This document shows, piece by piece, positions 34,214 to 43,084 of a stretch of DNA of 64,000 nt. Origin of the DNA: Parabacteroides sp. PF5-6 (GTDB taxonomy: Bacteria > Bacteroidota > Bacteroidia > Bacteroidales > Tannerellaceae); contig NZ_JAQFIN010000005.1 in NCBI RefSeq assembly GCF_029504695.1, positions 62,001-126,000 on the forward strand. Reading direction: 5' to 3'. Each line of letters begins with the position of its first letter. Within the stretch, counting starts at the first letter, position 1. The position numbers and the translations under genes are program-made. Below the pieces are notes generated by a model that saw only the letters and a program-made list of their open reading frames with translations, made no database searches and was not told where the DNA came from.

Positions 34214-37200
34214 ATGAACAAAAAGTTTTTTACACTCTTGGTCGCACTCTTTGCGATGATTAGTTTTGGAGCTTCTGCGTTAAAGATCGATCCCAACGGT
34301 CCAGCAGATGGCGACAAGTTTGTCTCAACTAAGAGCTATTTACTTGGATTAGCAAGTGGTTACACTGGAGAGGCTGCTGGTGCCGAATTCTTAGCTGTAG
34401 ATACAAAAGGTGAGAAGTTAGTGGCTATATCTATGCCTGCAAGTTTGAATGAGTTTCAACGTGCTAGCTGGAAAATCACCGTTAAAAATGGCGTTTATCA
34501 ATTTGTAAATGATTTCACTGGCACTGTTTTGACTTTGAACTCTGCAACTGCAGCAGAAGAAGTTGGTGATATCGACAATACAATCGGTGGTGATATCACT
34601 GAGTGGATTGCTACAACTGTGGTGAATACCGTACTGGCAAACCAAAAGTTTTTCTCTCGTGTAGCGGATAGCGATGAAATTATTGCATTGGCTATTGATG
34701 GGGGTAAAATCGGTGCTATGATCTTTGAAGATGAAACAAAGATGAGAGCTTCTGGTGATGTCCTGGAATTGACTCCGTATACCACAACAGGTACATTTGT
34801 TTTAAGCCCGAATGAACTGAATACGCAGTTAGGAAAGACTGGTGTATATGATGCTGATCGCGGAGAACTGGTAGCAACAATGGAGTCTACATTCTCGTTA
34901 ACTCTTTCTCCTGCACCGACAAACGGCTCTCCGCTGGAATTGTCTCTGCAAGCTCAGGCTGTTGAACGTCATGAATTGGCTTATGGTGAAGATCCTACGA
35001 AATCTAAAAAACATGTATGGTTGACATCTTCACTGGGTAACCCGGGTGCAGGTGACTATTGGAAAGAAAGTGTAGATAATGCTAATTTTATCTCTATGTA
35101 TCCTTACGGTACATGGCAAAAGGACTCTGATCCGGAAATGGCAGTAAAATATAAAGGTGGTGATTGGTATGCATTGAAAGCTGGTGATAAATATCTGGTT
35201 GTGGATACTTCTTATGTAGACGGTACAGGTCAGGTTAACAATGGTCTTATTCATTTGACTACTGATGATCTATATAATTCAAAAGATGCGAAGACTCGTT
35301 TGCGTCATCCGGACTCTTATCTTTTCAAGGCTTACTATAATGCTAACGGAACACTCTCTTTGGTTTCTAAGCTGTATATTACTAAGGCCGCAGCTAATGG
35401 TCAGGTAGCGGCTGATAACACAAAGGCTTCTGATTATTATTCAGGAAAATATGTAGCTCCGATGGTGCTGAAGGGTGCGATGTGGCCGGCAAGTGCTGCT
35501 GTTGATTTCCAACAGGCTGAAAAAGAGTTAACTTATGCTCGCTTGGGTTCTACCTATGTGTATACTTTGACAAAGGATAACGCTGAGCCTGAAAAAGGTA
35601 TGGTTATTAAAATCTCTGATTCAAAGGAATATACAGTGGCTAAGATCACTAACGGAGCTTATCTGTTGAAAGTTGTTGGTGTATTTGACGCGAAGAATAA
35701 AGGCCGCATCGGTAAATATGCGAAAATGTCTCTGGACGGAACATTCGAATATGTAGAGAAAGCTCCGCGTCAGAACTTCCACCATATGCCGGCTGCACAG
35801 TGGGTATTTGAAACTACCGGTTCAAGCACGTATGCTACAACTAAGATCACAAACCGTGAATTTACTAATGTTCAGACTGAAAACTTCTCTAATAACGGCG
35901 TAACGTATAAAGGAAGCGCAGACAAAACATTCTTCTTCTTAGGGGGTGACACATTAGCTTATGAAGCTGTAGCAGACGTTAAAACTGCAACAATCGGTTA
36001 TAAAGTTATTCCGGCGGAATTGAACTCTCGTTATATCCTGAGATATCTGCATAATCTGGCTATGGACAGACCGGTTGATGCAAAGAGTGATCTGGATTCT
36101 GCAATCTGGGTAGCTTCTGATGCTGATAGCAAAGGTATCCGCTTTACAATTGAAAAACAATTTACGGATGCTTATGGCTATAAAACGACTGCTGTTGCTG
36201 GTCTGACACGTGATGTTTACAAATTGAAAGTAACAGATCACTATCAGTTTGGCGGACGTTATGTAACGTATAACAAAGATTCTAAGAAGTATTTCTTGAC
36301 AGAAAAAGCAGCTGATGCCACTCTGTTCTTCCTGAAAGAAAACAATGAAGTAGAAGGTGGCGATTGCTATTATACTTTGGTTGAAGTGAACTTCATCAAG
36401 GATTTGGCGAAAGCTAAAATTGATCCGGAAAATCCTGAAACATTGATCGCTGACAATTTGAACAGCACGACTAAGTTTGGTCCGTTTGTTTATCACAATG
36501 GTAATCTGTTTGGAAACGGTTGGCTGTATGTAGAAGGTACGAAAGGTTCTGCTACTAACGAAGGTGGTGTAGCATTTGACACTTGGGTGCCGAAAGAATA
36601 TTCTGGTGCAGAAGATATCTGGGAAGATGATCCTAACTTTGTTAATACAGGACGTGAAGATTCAAAAGGACAGAATATCTATTACAGATGGTATAGAGAC
36701 AACCAATACGCAAAATCAAAAGTATCTGTTGACAACAATACATTAGATTTGACTTGGGGTATCCTGGAAGATGCTAATAGTAGCGAAATTGTAAACTCTG
36801 CATTCTCTATTGAAGTAGACAAACAACCGTTGTATCGTGACCTGGGTGAAGACTTGACAATTGCTAAGATCTTCCGCGCGAAATCTGAAGCTACAGGTAA
36901 AGAATATCTGTACGAAGACGCTAACAGTGTATACTCAACTCCGGTGAACGGTGAAGACAACAAAGATCGCGTATCTCAGATCAACTTCTTAGGTGTTGAA
37001 GGTAAAGGTATGACGAAGAACTCTGCCATGAATATCAAATATCAGAGAGGTAGTATCATGCCGCAGTATCTGATTGGTTTCGACTTCAAAGATGTTGAAG
37101 ATGAAGTGGTAAGTGAAGTATGTGACGAATGTCAAGGTTTGGATCCGAACTGTACGCATAATAAGACTGAAAAAGTTAATTATATGACCGGTCGCTTCCT

Positions 37201-37852
37201 GGTAAGCTTGGCTGACTCTGTAGCTGCTTATACAGGTGCTGACAAAGAAAAATTCCAACTGGAAAAGAAATATACTCGCCTGGCATTTGTAGAAGGTAAG
37301 TTGGTGAAAGACGAAAAAGACGTAGAAAGCTTGGTTATCGCCAGCTCTGCTCTGGAAGCTAAGAAAAACACGATCGATGTGTCTACAGTTGATAAAGACA
37401 GCAAAGAAGGTGTACATACTCCGGTATTGTTCTCTTTCCGTCTGATGAACGACGAAGAAGCTGCTGACTTTATGATCGAATCTAAAGCTAACGCTGTAGC
37501 CGGAACAACTGGCGAATGGGTGAAAATCCAGAATGGTGTTCCTGTATTGACAGGTTCTATCTCTCTGACTGACGCTATGGGTAACAACGAAGCTGAAATC
37601 TTCAACCTGGAAGTAACGGAAGAAAATCCGACTTCAAACGGTATGATTGATGCAGCTAAGGTTGACGTAGTAGCTGGTCAAGGTTTTGTAACGATCAAGG
37701 GTGCTGCCGGCCAACAAGTGGTTGTGGCTAACATCTTAGGTCAGGTTGTGGCTAACGTGGTTCTTGACCGTGACGAAGCTACCATCGCTGCTCCGGCAGG
37801 TGTGGTTGTTGTTTCTGTTAACGGCGTTGCTACGAAAGCGTTGGTAAAATAA
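34214..37852 (+). CDS. Very large secreted surface protein, DUF6383-like C-terminus, possible S-layer protein
   Basis: A 1212-residue protein starting at ATG 34214 (MNKKFFTLLVALFAMISFGA), a signal peptide of about 22 residues; an ATG 48 bp upstream is less likely. The body is repetitive beta-type sequence without a known catalytic motif. It has a cysteine cluster VCDECQGLDPNCTHN near residue 980. The last 70 residues (IKGAAGQQVVVANILGQVVA, ending VSVNGVATKALVK) resemble DUF6383 and type IX sorting-type domains. Possible Bacteroidetes O-glycosylation sites of D-S/T-hydrophobic type are present (LDSAI, GDTLA, ADSVA). Size and layout recall S-layer proteins of Tannerella and Parabacteroides; this role is inference. 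Confidence 0.75.
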   Translation: MNKKFFTLLVALFAMISFGASALKIDPNGPADGDKFVSTKSYLLGLASGYTGEAAGAEFLAVDTKGEKLVAISMPASLNEFQRASWKITVKNGVYQFVNDFTGTVLTLNSATAAEEVGDIDNTIGGDITEWIATTVVNTVLANQKFFSRVADSDEIIALAIDGGKIGAMIFEDETKMRASGDVLELTPYTTTGTFVLSPNELNTQLGKTGVYDADRGELVATMESTFSLTLSPAPTNGSPLELSLQAQAVERHELAYGEDPTKSKKHVWLTSSLGNPGAGDYWKESVDNANFISMYPYGTWQKDSDPEMAVKYKGGDWYALKAGDKYLVVDTSYVDGTGQVNNGLIHLTTDDLYNSKDAKTRLRHPDSYLFKAYYNANGTLSLVSKLYITKAAANGQVAADNTKASDYYSGKYVAPMVLKGAMWPASAAVDFQQAEKELTYARLGSTYVYTLTKDNAEPEKGMVIKISDSKEYTVAKITNGAYLLKVVGVFDAKNKGRIGKYAKMSLDGTFEYVEKAPRQNFHHMPAAQWVFETTGSSTYATTKITNREFTNVQTENFSNNGVTYKGSADKTFFFLGGDTLAYEAVADVKTATIGYKVIPAELNSRYILRYLHNLAMDRPVDAKSDLDSAIWVASDADSKGIRFTIEKQFTDAYGYKTTAVAGLTRDVYKLKVTDHYQFGGRYVTYNKDSKKYFLTEKAADATLFFLKENNEVEGGDCYYTLVEVNFIKDLAKAKIDPENPETLIADNLNSTTKFGPFVYHNGNLFGNGWLYVEGTKGSATNEGGVAFDTWVPKEYSGAEDIWEDDPNFVNTGREDSKGQNIYYRWYRDNQYAKSKVSVDNNTLDLTWGILEDANSSEIVNSAFSIEVDKQPLYRDLGEDLTIAKIFRAKSEATGKEYLYEDANSVYSTPVNGEDNKDRVSQINFLGVEGKGMTKNSAMNIKYQRGSIMPQYLIGFDFKDVEDEVVSEVCDECQGLDPNCTHNKTEKVNYMTGRFLVSLADSVAAYTGADKEKFQLEKKYTRLAFVEGKLVKDEKDVESLVIASSALEAKKNTIDVSTVDKDSKEGVHTPVLFSFRLMNDEEAADFMIESKANAVAGTTGEWVKIQNGVPVLTGSISLTDAMGNNEAEIFNLEVTEENPTSNGMIDAAKVDVVAGQGFVTIKGAAGQQVVVANILGQVVANVVLDRDEATIAAPAGVVVVSVNGVATKALVK

Positions 37853-37880
37853 TAAGATATTTTTAATAAATAAATTATAT

Positions 37881-37933
37881 ATCTCATGCACGCCTGTGGG
37901 CGTAAGTACCTTGCGAAAGGGAACGAATGAGAT
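37881..37933 (+). ncRNA. Possible three-way-junction RNA in the 3' region of the surface-protein gene
   Basis: ATCTCAT (37881-37887) pairs perfectly with ATGAGAT (37927-37933). Inside are two perfect hairpins: ACGCC-TGTG-GGCGT (37890-37903) and CCTT-GCGA-AAGG (37909-37920), the latter with a GNRA loop. It lies 28 bp after the stop codon and 59 bp before the terminator. I do not recognise the family. Confidence 0.5.
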
Positions 37934-37992
37934 CAAACTAAAGTAAATATTCATCAGTAGCTTTGTGAAAAGCGAAAATGAAAAAAATAACG

Positions 37993-38025
37993 ACCCGGCA
38001 GGTTTCCTGCCGGGTTTGTTTTTTT
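37993..38025 (+). terminator. Terminator of the surface-protein transcript
   Basis: Perfect 10-bp stem ACCCGGCAGG-TTT-CCTGCCGGGT, then a T-rich run (TTGTTTTTTT). Confidence 0.93.
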
Positions 38026-38060
38026 CTTAGAAGATAGAAGAAGGGTATAAAAAGTCTCCT

Positions 38061-38235
38061 AAAGCTCTCCTCCTTTGAAAAGGAGGAGTACCCGAACGAA
38101 GAGAGGGGGAGGTGGTTAGACTATCTGGCTATTTATTAATAAGAAAATGAAGAATCTAACCACCTCCCGGCTCGTACCTCGCCGTACTCCTCCTTTTGGC
38201 TAAGGCCGATCTTCGATTCAAAGGAGGAGAGCTTT
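38061..38235. repeat. Nested inverted-repeat element, about 175 bp
   Basis: Arms AAAGCTCTCCTCCTTTGAA (38061-38079) and the complement (38217-38235) enclose further paired blocks (GGAGGAGTAC with GTACTCCTCC, GGGAGGTGGTTAGA with TCTAACCACCTCCC). It is the same type as the 33384-33679 element and sits between the surface-protein gene and bactofilin. Confidence 0.88.
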
Positions 38236-38284
38236 GTGGTTCAAAAAAAATCTGTCTAAATGTGGTTTAGCGATATGCGCAGGA

Positions 38285-38653
38285 TTAAGCTTGCGGAGTG
38301 ACCTCGCCCGACATAACGCAGCTGCCGTTGAAGCGGGCGTTGGGTTCGATCTCGATGGTTTGGGTTTGGATGTCGCCTTTGATCACGGCGGAGGCTTTGA
38401 GCACCAGTTTGGCTTTGACAACGATACTGCCGTCGATCTCGCCCATGATTTCCGCGTTGTCGGAGATCACCTTTCCGGTCACTTTGCCTTTGGGGCCGAT
38501 CACTAATTTGCCACTACAGGTGATATTGCCTTCTACCCGTCCGTCTAAACGGAAATCGTTCTCGGTCAGGATATCGCCTTTGACCGTGGTGCTGGAAGCC
38601 ATGGTATTATGCAATCCGCCTACCGATATTTCTTCTTTCTGCTTTAGAGCCAT
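38285..38653 (-). CDS. Bactofilin-family cytoskeletal protein
   Basis: A 122-residue bactofilin (DUF583). These proteins form non-polar filaments that organise cell-wall enzymes. The right-handed beta-helix core is seen as regularly spaced hydrophobic/glycine repeats (VKGDILTENDFRLDGRVEGN, VIGPKGKVTGKVISDNAEIM, VIKGDIQTQTIEIEPNARFN). Short flexible ends are typical. It diverges from folB with overlapping -7 boxes. No M23 peptidase partner is adjacent. Confidence 0.92.
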   Translation of the reverse strand: MALKQKEEISVGGLHNTMASSTTVKGDILTENDFRLDGRVEGNITCSGKLVIGPKGKVTGKVISDNAEIMGEIDGSIVVKAKLVLKASAVIKGDIQTQTIEIEPNARFNGSCVMSGEVTPQA

Positions 38654-38705
38654 CTTTAAAATCGTTTAAATAGGTAAGTATTCAGTTCAAAATACCGAAT
38701 AGTTA

Positions 38706-38726
38706 CAAATATAGAGTATATTTTTG
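38706..38726. promoter_or_regulatory. Divergent -7 boxes of bactofilin and folB
   Basis: On the minus strand TATATTTG (38713-38706) serves bactofilin. On the plus strand TATTTTTG (38719-38726) serves folB. Both fit TANNTTTG and lie about 50 bp from their start codons. No clear -33 boxes. Confidence 0.55.
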
Positions 38727-38773
38727 TAGAAAGGTTTAGTTTTGTGTAGATTTTAGAAGAAGGAAGATAGAAG

Positions 38774-39136
38774 ATGGAATCAACAATTGAATTACGGCAG
38801 ATGAAGTTTTACGCCTATCATGGCGTTGCCGAGCAGGAGAGGGTAGTGGGCAATCACTTTGTGGTGGACCTGGCGTTGACGGCGCCTTTGATGGCGGCAG
38901 TACGGAGTGATGAACTGGAGGATACGATCAATTATGCCGAGGTGTATGCCCGGGTCAAAGAGGAGATGGAGATTCCTTCCCGGCTCTTGGAACACTTGGC
39001 CGGACGGATCCTGTCGGCCTTGAAAGCGGCATTTCCGCAGTTGACGGCTATCGAGGTGAAGGTGGCCAAACTGACGCCTCCCTTTGGGGGTGATGTCGAA
39101 AGTGCTGTGGTTATTCTGCGCGAAAAATATGTTTAG
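38774..39136 (+). CDS. folB: Dihydroneopterin aldolase
   Basis: It converts 7,8-dihydroneopterin to 6-hydroxymethyl-dihydropterin in folate synthesis. The 120-residue product has the typical length and motifs: MKFYAYHGVAEQERVVGNHF at the pterin-binding end, the LLEHLAGRIL helix, and VKVAKLTPPFGGDVESA carrying the catalytic lysine region. It stands alone between bactofilin and the hydrogenase-like gene. Confidence 0.95.
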   Translation: MESTIELRQMKFYAYHGVAEQERVVGNHFVVDLALTAPLMAAVRSDELEDTINYAEVYARVKEEMEIPSRLLEHLAGRILSALKAAFPQLTAIEVKVAKLTPPFGGDVESAVVILREKYV

Positions 39137-39151
39137 TAACATTTCTTTATT

Positions 39152-39159
39152 TACCTTTG
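39152..39159 (+). promoter_or_regulatory. -7 box of the hydrogenase-marC unit
   Basis: TACCTTTG is a perfect -7 match 77 bp before the start codon. The -33 box is not clear. Confidence 0.5.
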
Positions 39160-39235
39160 TCCCCGGAAATAAGAGTTAATAGTAGAGGTTTCGAAGGTCT
39201 TCTAACTCCTAACTTCTAACTTCAACAGAATTTAT

Positions 39236-40672
39236 ATGGCATTTACCAATAATGTAATGATCGTGCGCCACGAATTATTGGCGCGTTTGGTGCGATTGTG
39301 GAAAGAGAATCGCTTACTTGAAGATATAGACCGTTTACCTATTCAGCTGACGCCAAAAAGAGCTAAAGTACAGGGACGCTGTTGTGTACACAAAGAACGG
39401 GCGGTATGGCGCTATAAAACGCTTCCGCTATTGGGCTTGGATATGTCGGACGAAGAGGATGAACTGACGCCATTGTCCGAATACGCCAGGCGAGCCTTGT
39501 CGCGGCAGGGCGAAACGAAGGAAAACCTGATGTGCGTGATCGATGAGGCGTGCTCTTCCTGTGTTTCGGTGAACTATGAGATAACGAACCTTTGCCGGGG
39601 CTGCGTGGCGCGTAGCTGCTATTTCAACTGCCCGAAAGAGGCGATTCGCTTCAAGTCGAACGGACAGGCGAAGATCGATCATGATATTTGTATCAACTGT
39701 GGGAAATGCCAGCAGAACTGTCCTTACCACGCGATTGTGTATATCCCGATCCCTTGCGAGGAGGTCTGCCCGGTGAAAGCCATCACCAAAGACGAATACG
39801 GGGTGGAACATATCGATGAATCCAAATGTATCTATTGCGGCAAATGTATCAACGCCTGTCCTTTCGGGGCGATCTTCGAGATCTCGCAGGTGTTTGATAT
39901 CCTGCAACACCTGAGGAATGGGGAACAGATGGTGGCGATGGTGGCGCCGGCGATACTGGCACAGTTTACCGCGCCGGTGGAACAGGTATATGGCGCGATC
40001 AAAGCGTTGGGCTTTGCCGATGTTGTTGAGGTGGCGCAGGGAGCGATGGAGACGACTCGCCTGGAAACGGAAGAGCTCCTGGAACGGATGCACGAAGGGC
40101 AGCCGTTTATGACTACCAGTTGCTGCCCGTCGTATACGCAGTTGGCCGAGAAGCATATCCCGGACCTGAAGAAATATATCTCGTCGACCGGCTCGCCGAT
40201 GTATTATACCGCTAAGATTGTGCGCGAGAAGTATCCGGACGCCAAACTGGTGTTTATCGGGCCGTGCGTGGCGAAACGGAAAGAGGTGCGGATGAATCCG
40301 GAGGTCGACTTTACGATGACTTTCGAAGAGATCGCTTCGGTCTGGAACGGGATGGATATCCAACTGGAAGAAACGCAGCCTTATTCGGTCGTGTTTGCTG
40401 CTTCGCGCGAAGCGTATGGGTTTGCGCAGAACGGTGGGGTGATCAATGCCGTGAAGACGAATCTGAAAGAAGGGAATGTGAATGCGATACAGATCGCCAA
40501 CCTGACGAAGAAGAACGTGAGCCTGTTGCGTGCCTATGCCAAGACGGCGAAAGCACCGGCTCAGTTTATTGAAGTGATGGCGTGCGAAGGCGGTTGCGTG
40601 ACAGGGCCTTGTACCTTTGCTGATAAGATGTCGGCGCAGAAGCAGTTGATCAAAGAACTTACTAAATTCTAA
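39236..40672 (+). CDS. [FeFe] hydrogenase-like protein, group B type
   Basis: A 478-residue iron-sulfur protein. A cysteine-rich front (C100, C106, C109, C120, C123, C128, C132) precedes two 4Fe-4S ferredoxin motifs (C152/155/158/162 and C198/201/204/208). The H-cluster domain has all four expected cysteines: C296 in TTSCCPSY, C344 in IGPCVAKRKE, and C450 and C454 in EVMACEGGC. The loops differ from group A enzymes and fit group B. It should reduce protons or oxidise hydrogen with ferredoxin in the cytoplasm. No HydE, HydF or HydG maturase gene is in the window. marC follows by 14 bp. Confidence 0.87.
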   Translation: MAFTNNVMIVRHELLARLVRLWKENRLLEDIDRLPIQLTPKRAKVQGRCCVHKERAVWRYKTLPLLGLDMSDEEDELTPLSEYARRALSRQGETKENLMCVIDEACSSCVSVNYEITNLCRGCVARSCYFNCPKEAIRFKSNGQAKIDHDICINCGKCQQNCPYHAIVYIPIPCEEVCPVKAITKDEYGVEHIDESKCIYCGKCINACPFGAIFEISQVFDILQHLRNGEQMVAMVAPAILAQFTAPVEQVYGAIKALGFADVVEVAQGAMETTRLETEELLERMHEGQPFMTTSCCPSYTQLAEKHIPDLKKYISSTGSPMYYTAKIVREKYPDAKLVFIGPCVAKRKEVRMNPEVDFTMTFEEIASVWNGMDIQLEETQPYSVVFAASREAYGFAQNGGVINAVKTNLKEGNVNAIQIANLTKKNVSLLRAYAKTAKAPAQFIEVMACEGGCVTGPCTFADKMSAQKQLIKELTKF

Positions 40673-40686
40673 ACAAATCAATACGT

Positions 40687-41331
40687 ATGGAAACCTTATT
40701 GCCTTTTGCTCTATTATGTTTTACCTCGTTCTTTACCCTGACCAACCCGTTGGGCACGATGCCTGTGTTCCTGACCATGACAAACGGATTGGATGATACC
40801 GAACGCAAAGCCATTGTGAAGCGGGCGACGATTGCTTCGTTTATTACATTGATGACTTTCACCTTCTGTGGGCAGTTGTTGTTTAAGTTCTTCGGCATCT
40901 CGACCGATGGGTTTCGTATTGCCGGCGGGATTGTGATCTTTGCCATCGGCTACGATATGCTGCAGGCCAAGTACGCGAGTGCCAAACTGAAGAAAGAAGA
41001 GATCAAGACCTATGCCGATGATATCTCGATCACACCACTGGCTATCCCTATGATGTGCGGGCCGGGAGCGATTGCCCAGGGCATTATCCTGATGGAAGAT
41101 GCGGATACGATGAGTATGAAAGCGGTACTGGTCGGCACGATCGCCGCGGTTTATCTGATCTCCTTCTTTATCCTGCGCACTTCGACCCGTCTGGTGAAGG
41201 TGTTGGGCGAGACAGGTAATAATGTGATGATGCGCCTGATGGGCCTGATCCTGATGGTGATTGCGGTGGAGTGCTTTGTCAGTGGCGTTCGCCCGATCCT
41301 GGTGAGCATACTCAATCAGGCAGGAGCCTGA
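40687..41331 (+). CDS. MarC-family membrane protein
   Basis: A 214-residue inner-membrane protein with six hydrophobic segments. It opens LPFALLCFTSFFTLTNPLGT and contains TPLAIPMMCGPGAIAQGIIL, the two repeated signature blocks of the MarC/NAAT family. The function is not firmly known; some archaeal members transport neutral amino acids, and the historic link to multiple-antibiotic resistance is not supported. It is 14 bp after the hydrogenase-like gene. Confidence 0.9.
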   Translation: METLLPFALLCFTSFFTLTNPLGTMPVFLTMTNGLDDTERKAIVKRATIASFITLMTFTFCGQLLFKFFGISTDGFRIAGGIVIFAIGYDMLQAKYASAKLKKEEIKTYADDISITPLAIPMMCGPGAIAQGIILMEDADTMSMKAVLVGTIAAVYLISFFILRTSTRLVKVLGETGNNVMMRLMGLILMVIAVECFVSGVRPILVSILNQAGA

Positions 41332-41332
41332 A

Positions 41333-41416
41333 CAATTACGAATTACGAATTAAAAATTACGAATTAAAGGGTGGTAATTTTTAATTCGTAATTTTTAATT
41401 TTTAATTCGTAATTGT
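41333..41416. repeat. AATTACG-type inverted repeat between marC and DUF937 gene
   Basis: Left arm of AATTACGAATTACGAATT type (41333-41369) and right arm of TTAATTCGTAATTTTTAATT type (about 41378-41416) pair around GGGTGG. It lies between convergent genes and may act as a two-way terminator. The same heptamer is repeated at 49871-49908. Confidence 0.85.
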
Positions 41417-41432
41417 AAAAGATAAGATATCC

Positions 41433-41870
41433 TTATTTCTTGCCGAACAGGCTGCCGACAGCATCCATCAGTCCGCCACCACCTTTGGAGCTTCCGCCTG
41501 CCAGGCTTCCCAAGAGTGAGCCGAGGTCTAAGCCGCCACCTTTACTCTCTTTATTCAAATAAGAGATCACGGTCGATACGATAATACCTGCCACGCTGTC
41601 GGCCACGCCTTTCGATAGATTCGCTTTCGAGGTGAGGGCCGATGAGACCGCGCTCGCGATACTTTTCTGCAACGAACTCGATGCGCCGCCGCCCAATAAC
41701 GAGGCTAACGACGAGGCGTTGCCGCCCGATGTCTGCTGGGTTAATACATCCAGGAAAGAGGAGGTTGCGGCGTCTGTTGCTTTCTTCTTTTGCGTAGCCG
41801 GGATTTCTTTCTGTTCCGAAATAATCTTTCCGATCTGGTCGGTAACCAGTCCTTTAAGTGCTTCAATCAT
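41433..41870 (-). CDS. DUF937-type small protein
   Basis: A 145-residue Ser/Gly/Ala-rich protein with an internal SLASLLGGGASSSLQKSIAS helix repeat and a low-complexity GGSSKGGGGLMDAVGSLFGKK tail. It looks like a DUF937/YidB-like protein; no function is established. It has no signal or membrane helix. It follows the upstream membrane-protein gene with an 8-bp overlap, so the two are translationally coupled. Confidence 0.7.
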   Translation of the reverse strand: MIEALKGLVTDQIGKIISEQKEIPATQKKKATDAATSSFLDVLTQQTSGGNASSLASLLGGGASSSLQKSIASAVSSALTSKANLSKGVADSVAGIIVSTVISYLNKESKGGGLDLGSLLGSLAGGSSKGGGGLMDAVGSLFGKK

Positions 41871-42672
41871 TTTCTTTTGTTTTTAATTCGTTTTCTTCTG
41901 TTTCTAATACATTCTCTACTATGGTACTAACATAATCACTCTCGTTAAGGTTGCGCGTTTTGATCGCTTTCTGCTCACAACGGCTGCATAAGCTGGTGAT
42001 TTTACGGGCTTCGTGCGCGTTGGCGACTGTGCCTTCGAAGATTTCATCCGTACGGTCTGTGTTTATGTATGAACAATCGGAATAGAGGTGATATACCGTG
42101 CCTGACTTTGTCCAGTACACAAAATCATTTCCTTCATTAAGCCACTCCACCCGGTTTGCCTCTTCGGTATATTGCTCCACGGAAGGCGGCGCGAAATCGA
42201 CACCGAACAACATCGCGATCACAAGGGCTACACCGGCTATACCACCCAGAATGCCTTTTTGCTTGGCATCGATGTTCTTATTCGTCAAGATCACCACGAT
42301 CAGCGGCAAGAAAGCTATCAAAGCAACCACCATGCCCAATTGACTCTGCATAAAGAATTTGAACTTCTGCTCTTTAGATGCCGGATCGAACCGGTTGGAT
42401 TTCTTCCATAACAGCGCTCCCGTGATGGCCGCCGCCAAGTCGATTACGATGGCTACGATTATGAGTGTCATGTTTATCGGTTGCTGGCGCAGCAACAATA
42501 CGATAGCCGCCACCTGGGCTACGATAGCCACAAGCCACGACAAGCCCGCGAACAGACGCAATGTGTTCGCCTTCGACTGGCTCTCGGCAGTGGGTTTAAA
42601 CTTCTCTCTCGGAGCATTTGAGCCCGTAGGCTCGTTGCCCTCTACACGTGTGATTTTCCTTTTTGTTGTCAT
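41863..42672 (-). CDS. Four-helix membrane protein with C-terminal cysteine motif
   Basis: A 269-residue protein of unknown function. After a polar N-terminus there are four membrane segments (about residues 40-62, 70-88, 112-132, 142-160). A soluble C-terminal part carries YHLYSDCSYI, then SLCSRCEQKA: one cysteine followed by CxxC, which could bind a metal. It overlaps the DUF937 gene by 8 bp. The shared promoter is at 42702-42730. Confidence 0.75.
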   Translation of the reverse strand: MTTKRKITRVEGNEPTGSNAPREKFKPTAESQSKANTLRLFAGLSWLVAIVAQVAAIVLLLRQQPINMTLIIVAIVIDLAAAITGALLWKKSNRFDPASKEQKFKFFMQSQLGMVVALIAFLPLIVVILTNKNIDAKQKGILGGIAGVALVIAMLFGVDFAPPSVEQYTEEANRVEWLNEGNDFVYWTKSGTVYHLYSDCSYINTDRTDEIFEGTVANAHEARKITSLCSRCEQKAIKTRNLNESDYVSTIVENVLETEENELKTKEND

Positions 42673-42701
42673 ACATTGAAGATTTAAAGTAGATTAAGCT
42701 A

Positions 42702-42730
42702 CAAAAATAAATAATTTTCCAAGAGCACAA
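42702..42730 (-). promoter_or_regulatory. Promoter of the membrane protein-DUF937 unit
   Basis: Minus strand: TTG (42730-42728), an 18-bp spacer, TATTTTTG (42709-42702). 30 bp before the start codon. Confidence 0.75.
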
Positions 42731-42828
42731 GTCGAATTGCCTGATCCGCTCCGTAATTCTGTAGAATTCTGTTACAATTTAGATTATTCGTATGCGCGCA
42801 CTCCCGAAAAACTCCACTCTCTATATAT

Positions 42829-42900
42829 GATGGCTTGAAATGCTCCTGTTGTGATAGCTTGCAATGCTTCTGTTGTGATGACTTGAAATATTCTTTAGCC
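42829..42900. repeat. Three-unit array, 24-bp pitch
   Basis: GATGGCTTGAAATGCTCCTG and variants start at 42829, 42853 and 42877. The pitch is 24 bp rather than 22, and the units are not palindromic. It lies between the promoter of the minus-strand unit and tRNA-Asp. Confidence 0.88.
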
Positions 42901-43012
42901 AATCAGGAAAGGAAGTTTCCCTCCCCCTTACTGCTCACCCCGTCACCCCCGTTTTATAATAAACTGGATATCAATAAGCTTACTCTTTTAGATAAATTTT
43001 TATCAAAAAAAG

Positions 43013-43043
43013 TTTGCACAATCAAAAATAATCCCTACTTTTG
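43013..43043 (+). promoter_or_regulatory. Promoter of tRNA-Asp
   Basis: TTTG at 43013-43016, a 19-bp spacer, TACTTTTG at 43036-43043. The mature tRNA starts 42 bp further on. Confidence 0.85.
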
Positions 43044-43084
43044 CATCCGCAATCAAGAGCGATTGCCCTTCAAAAAACAAAAAT

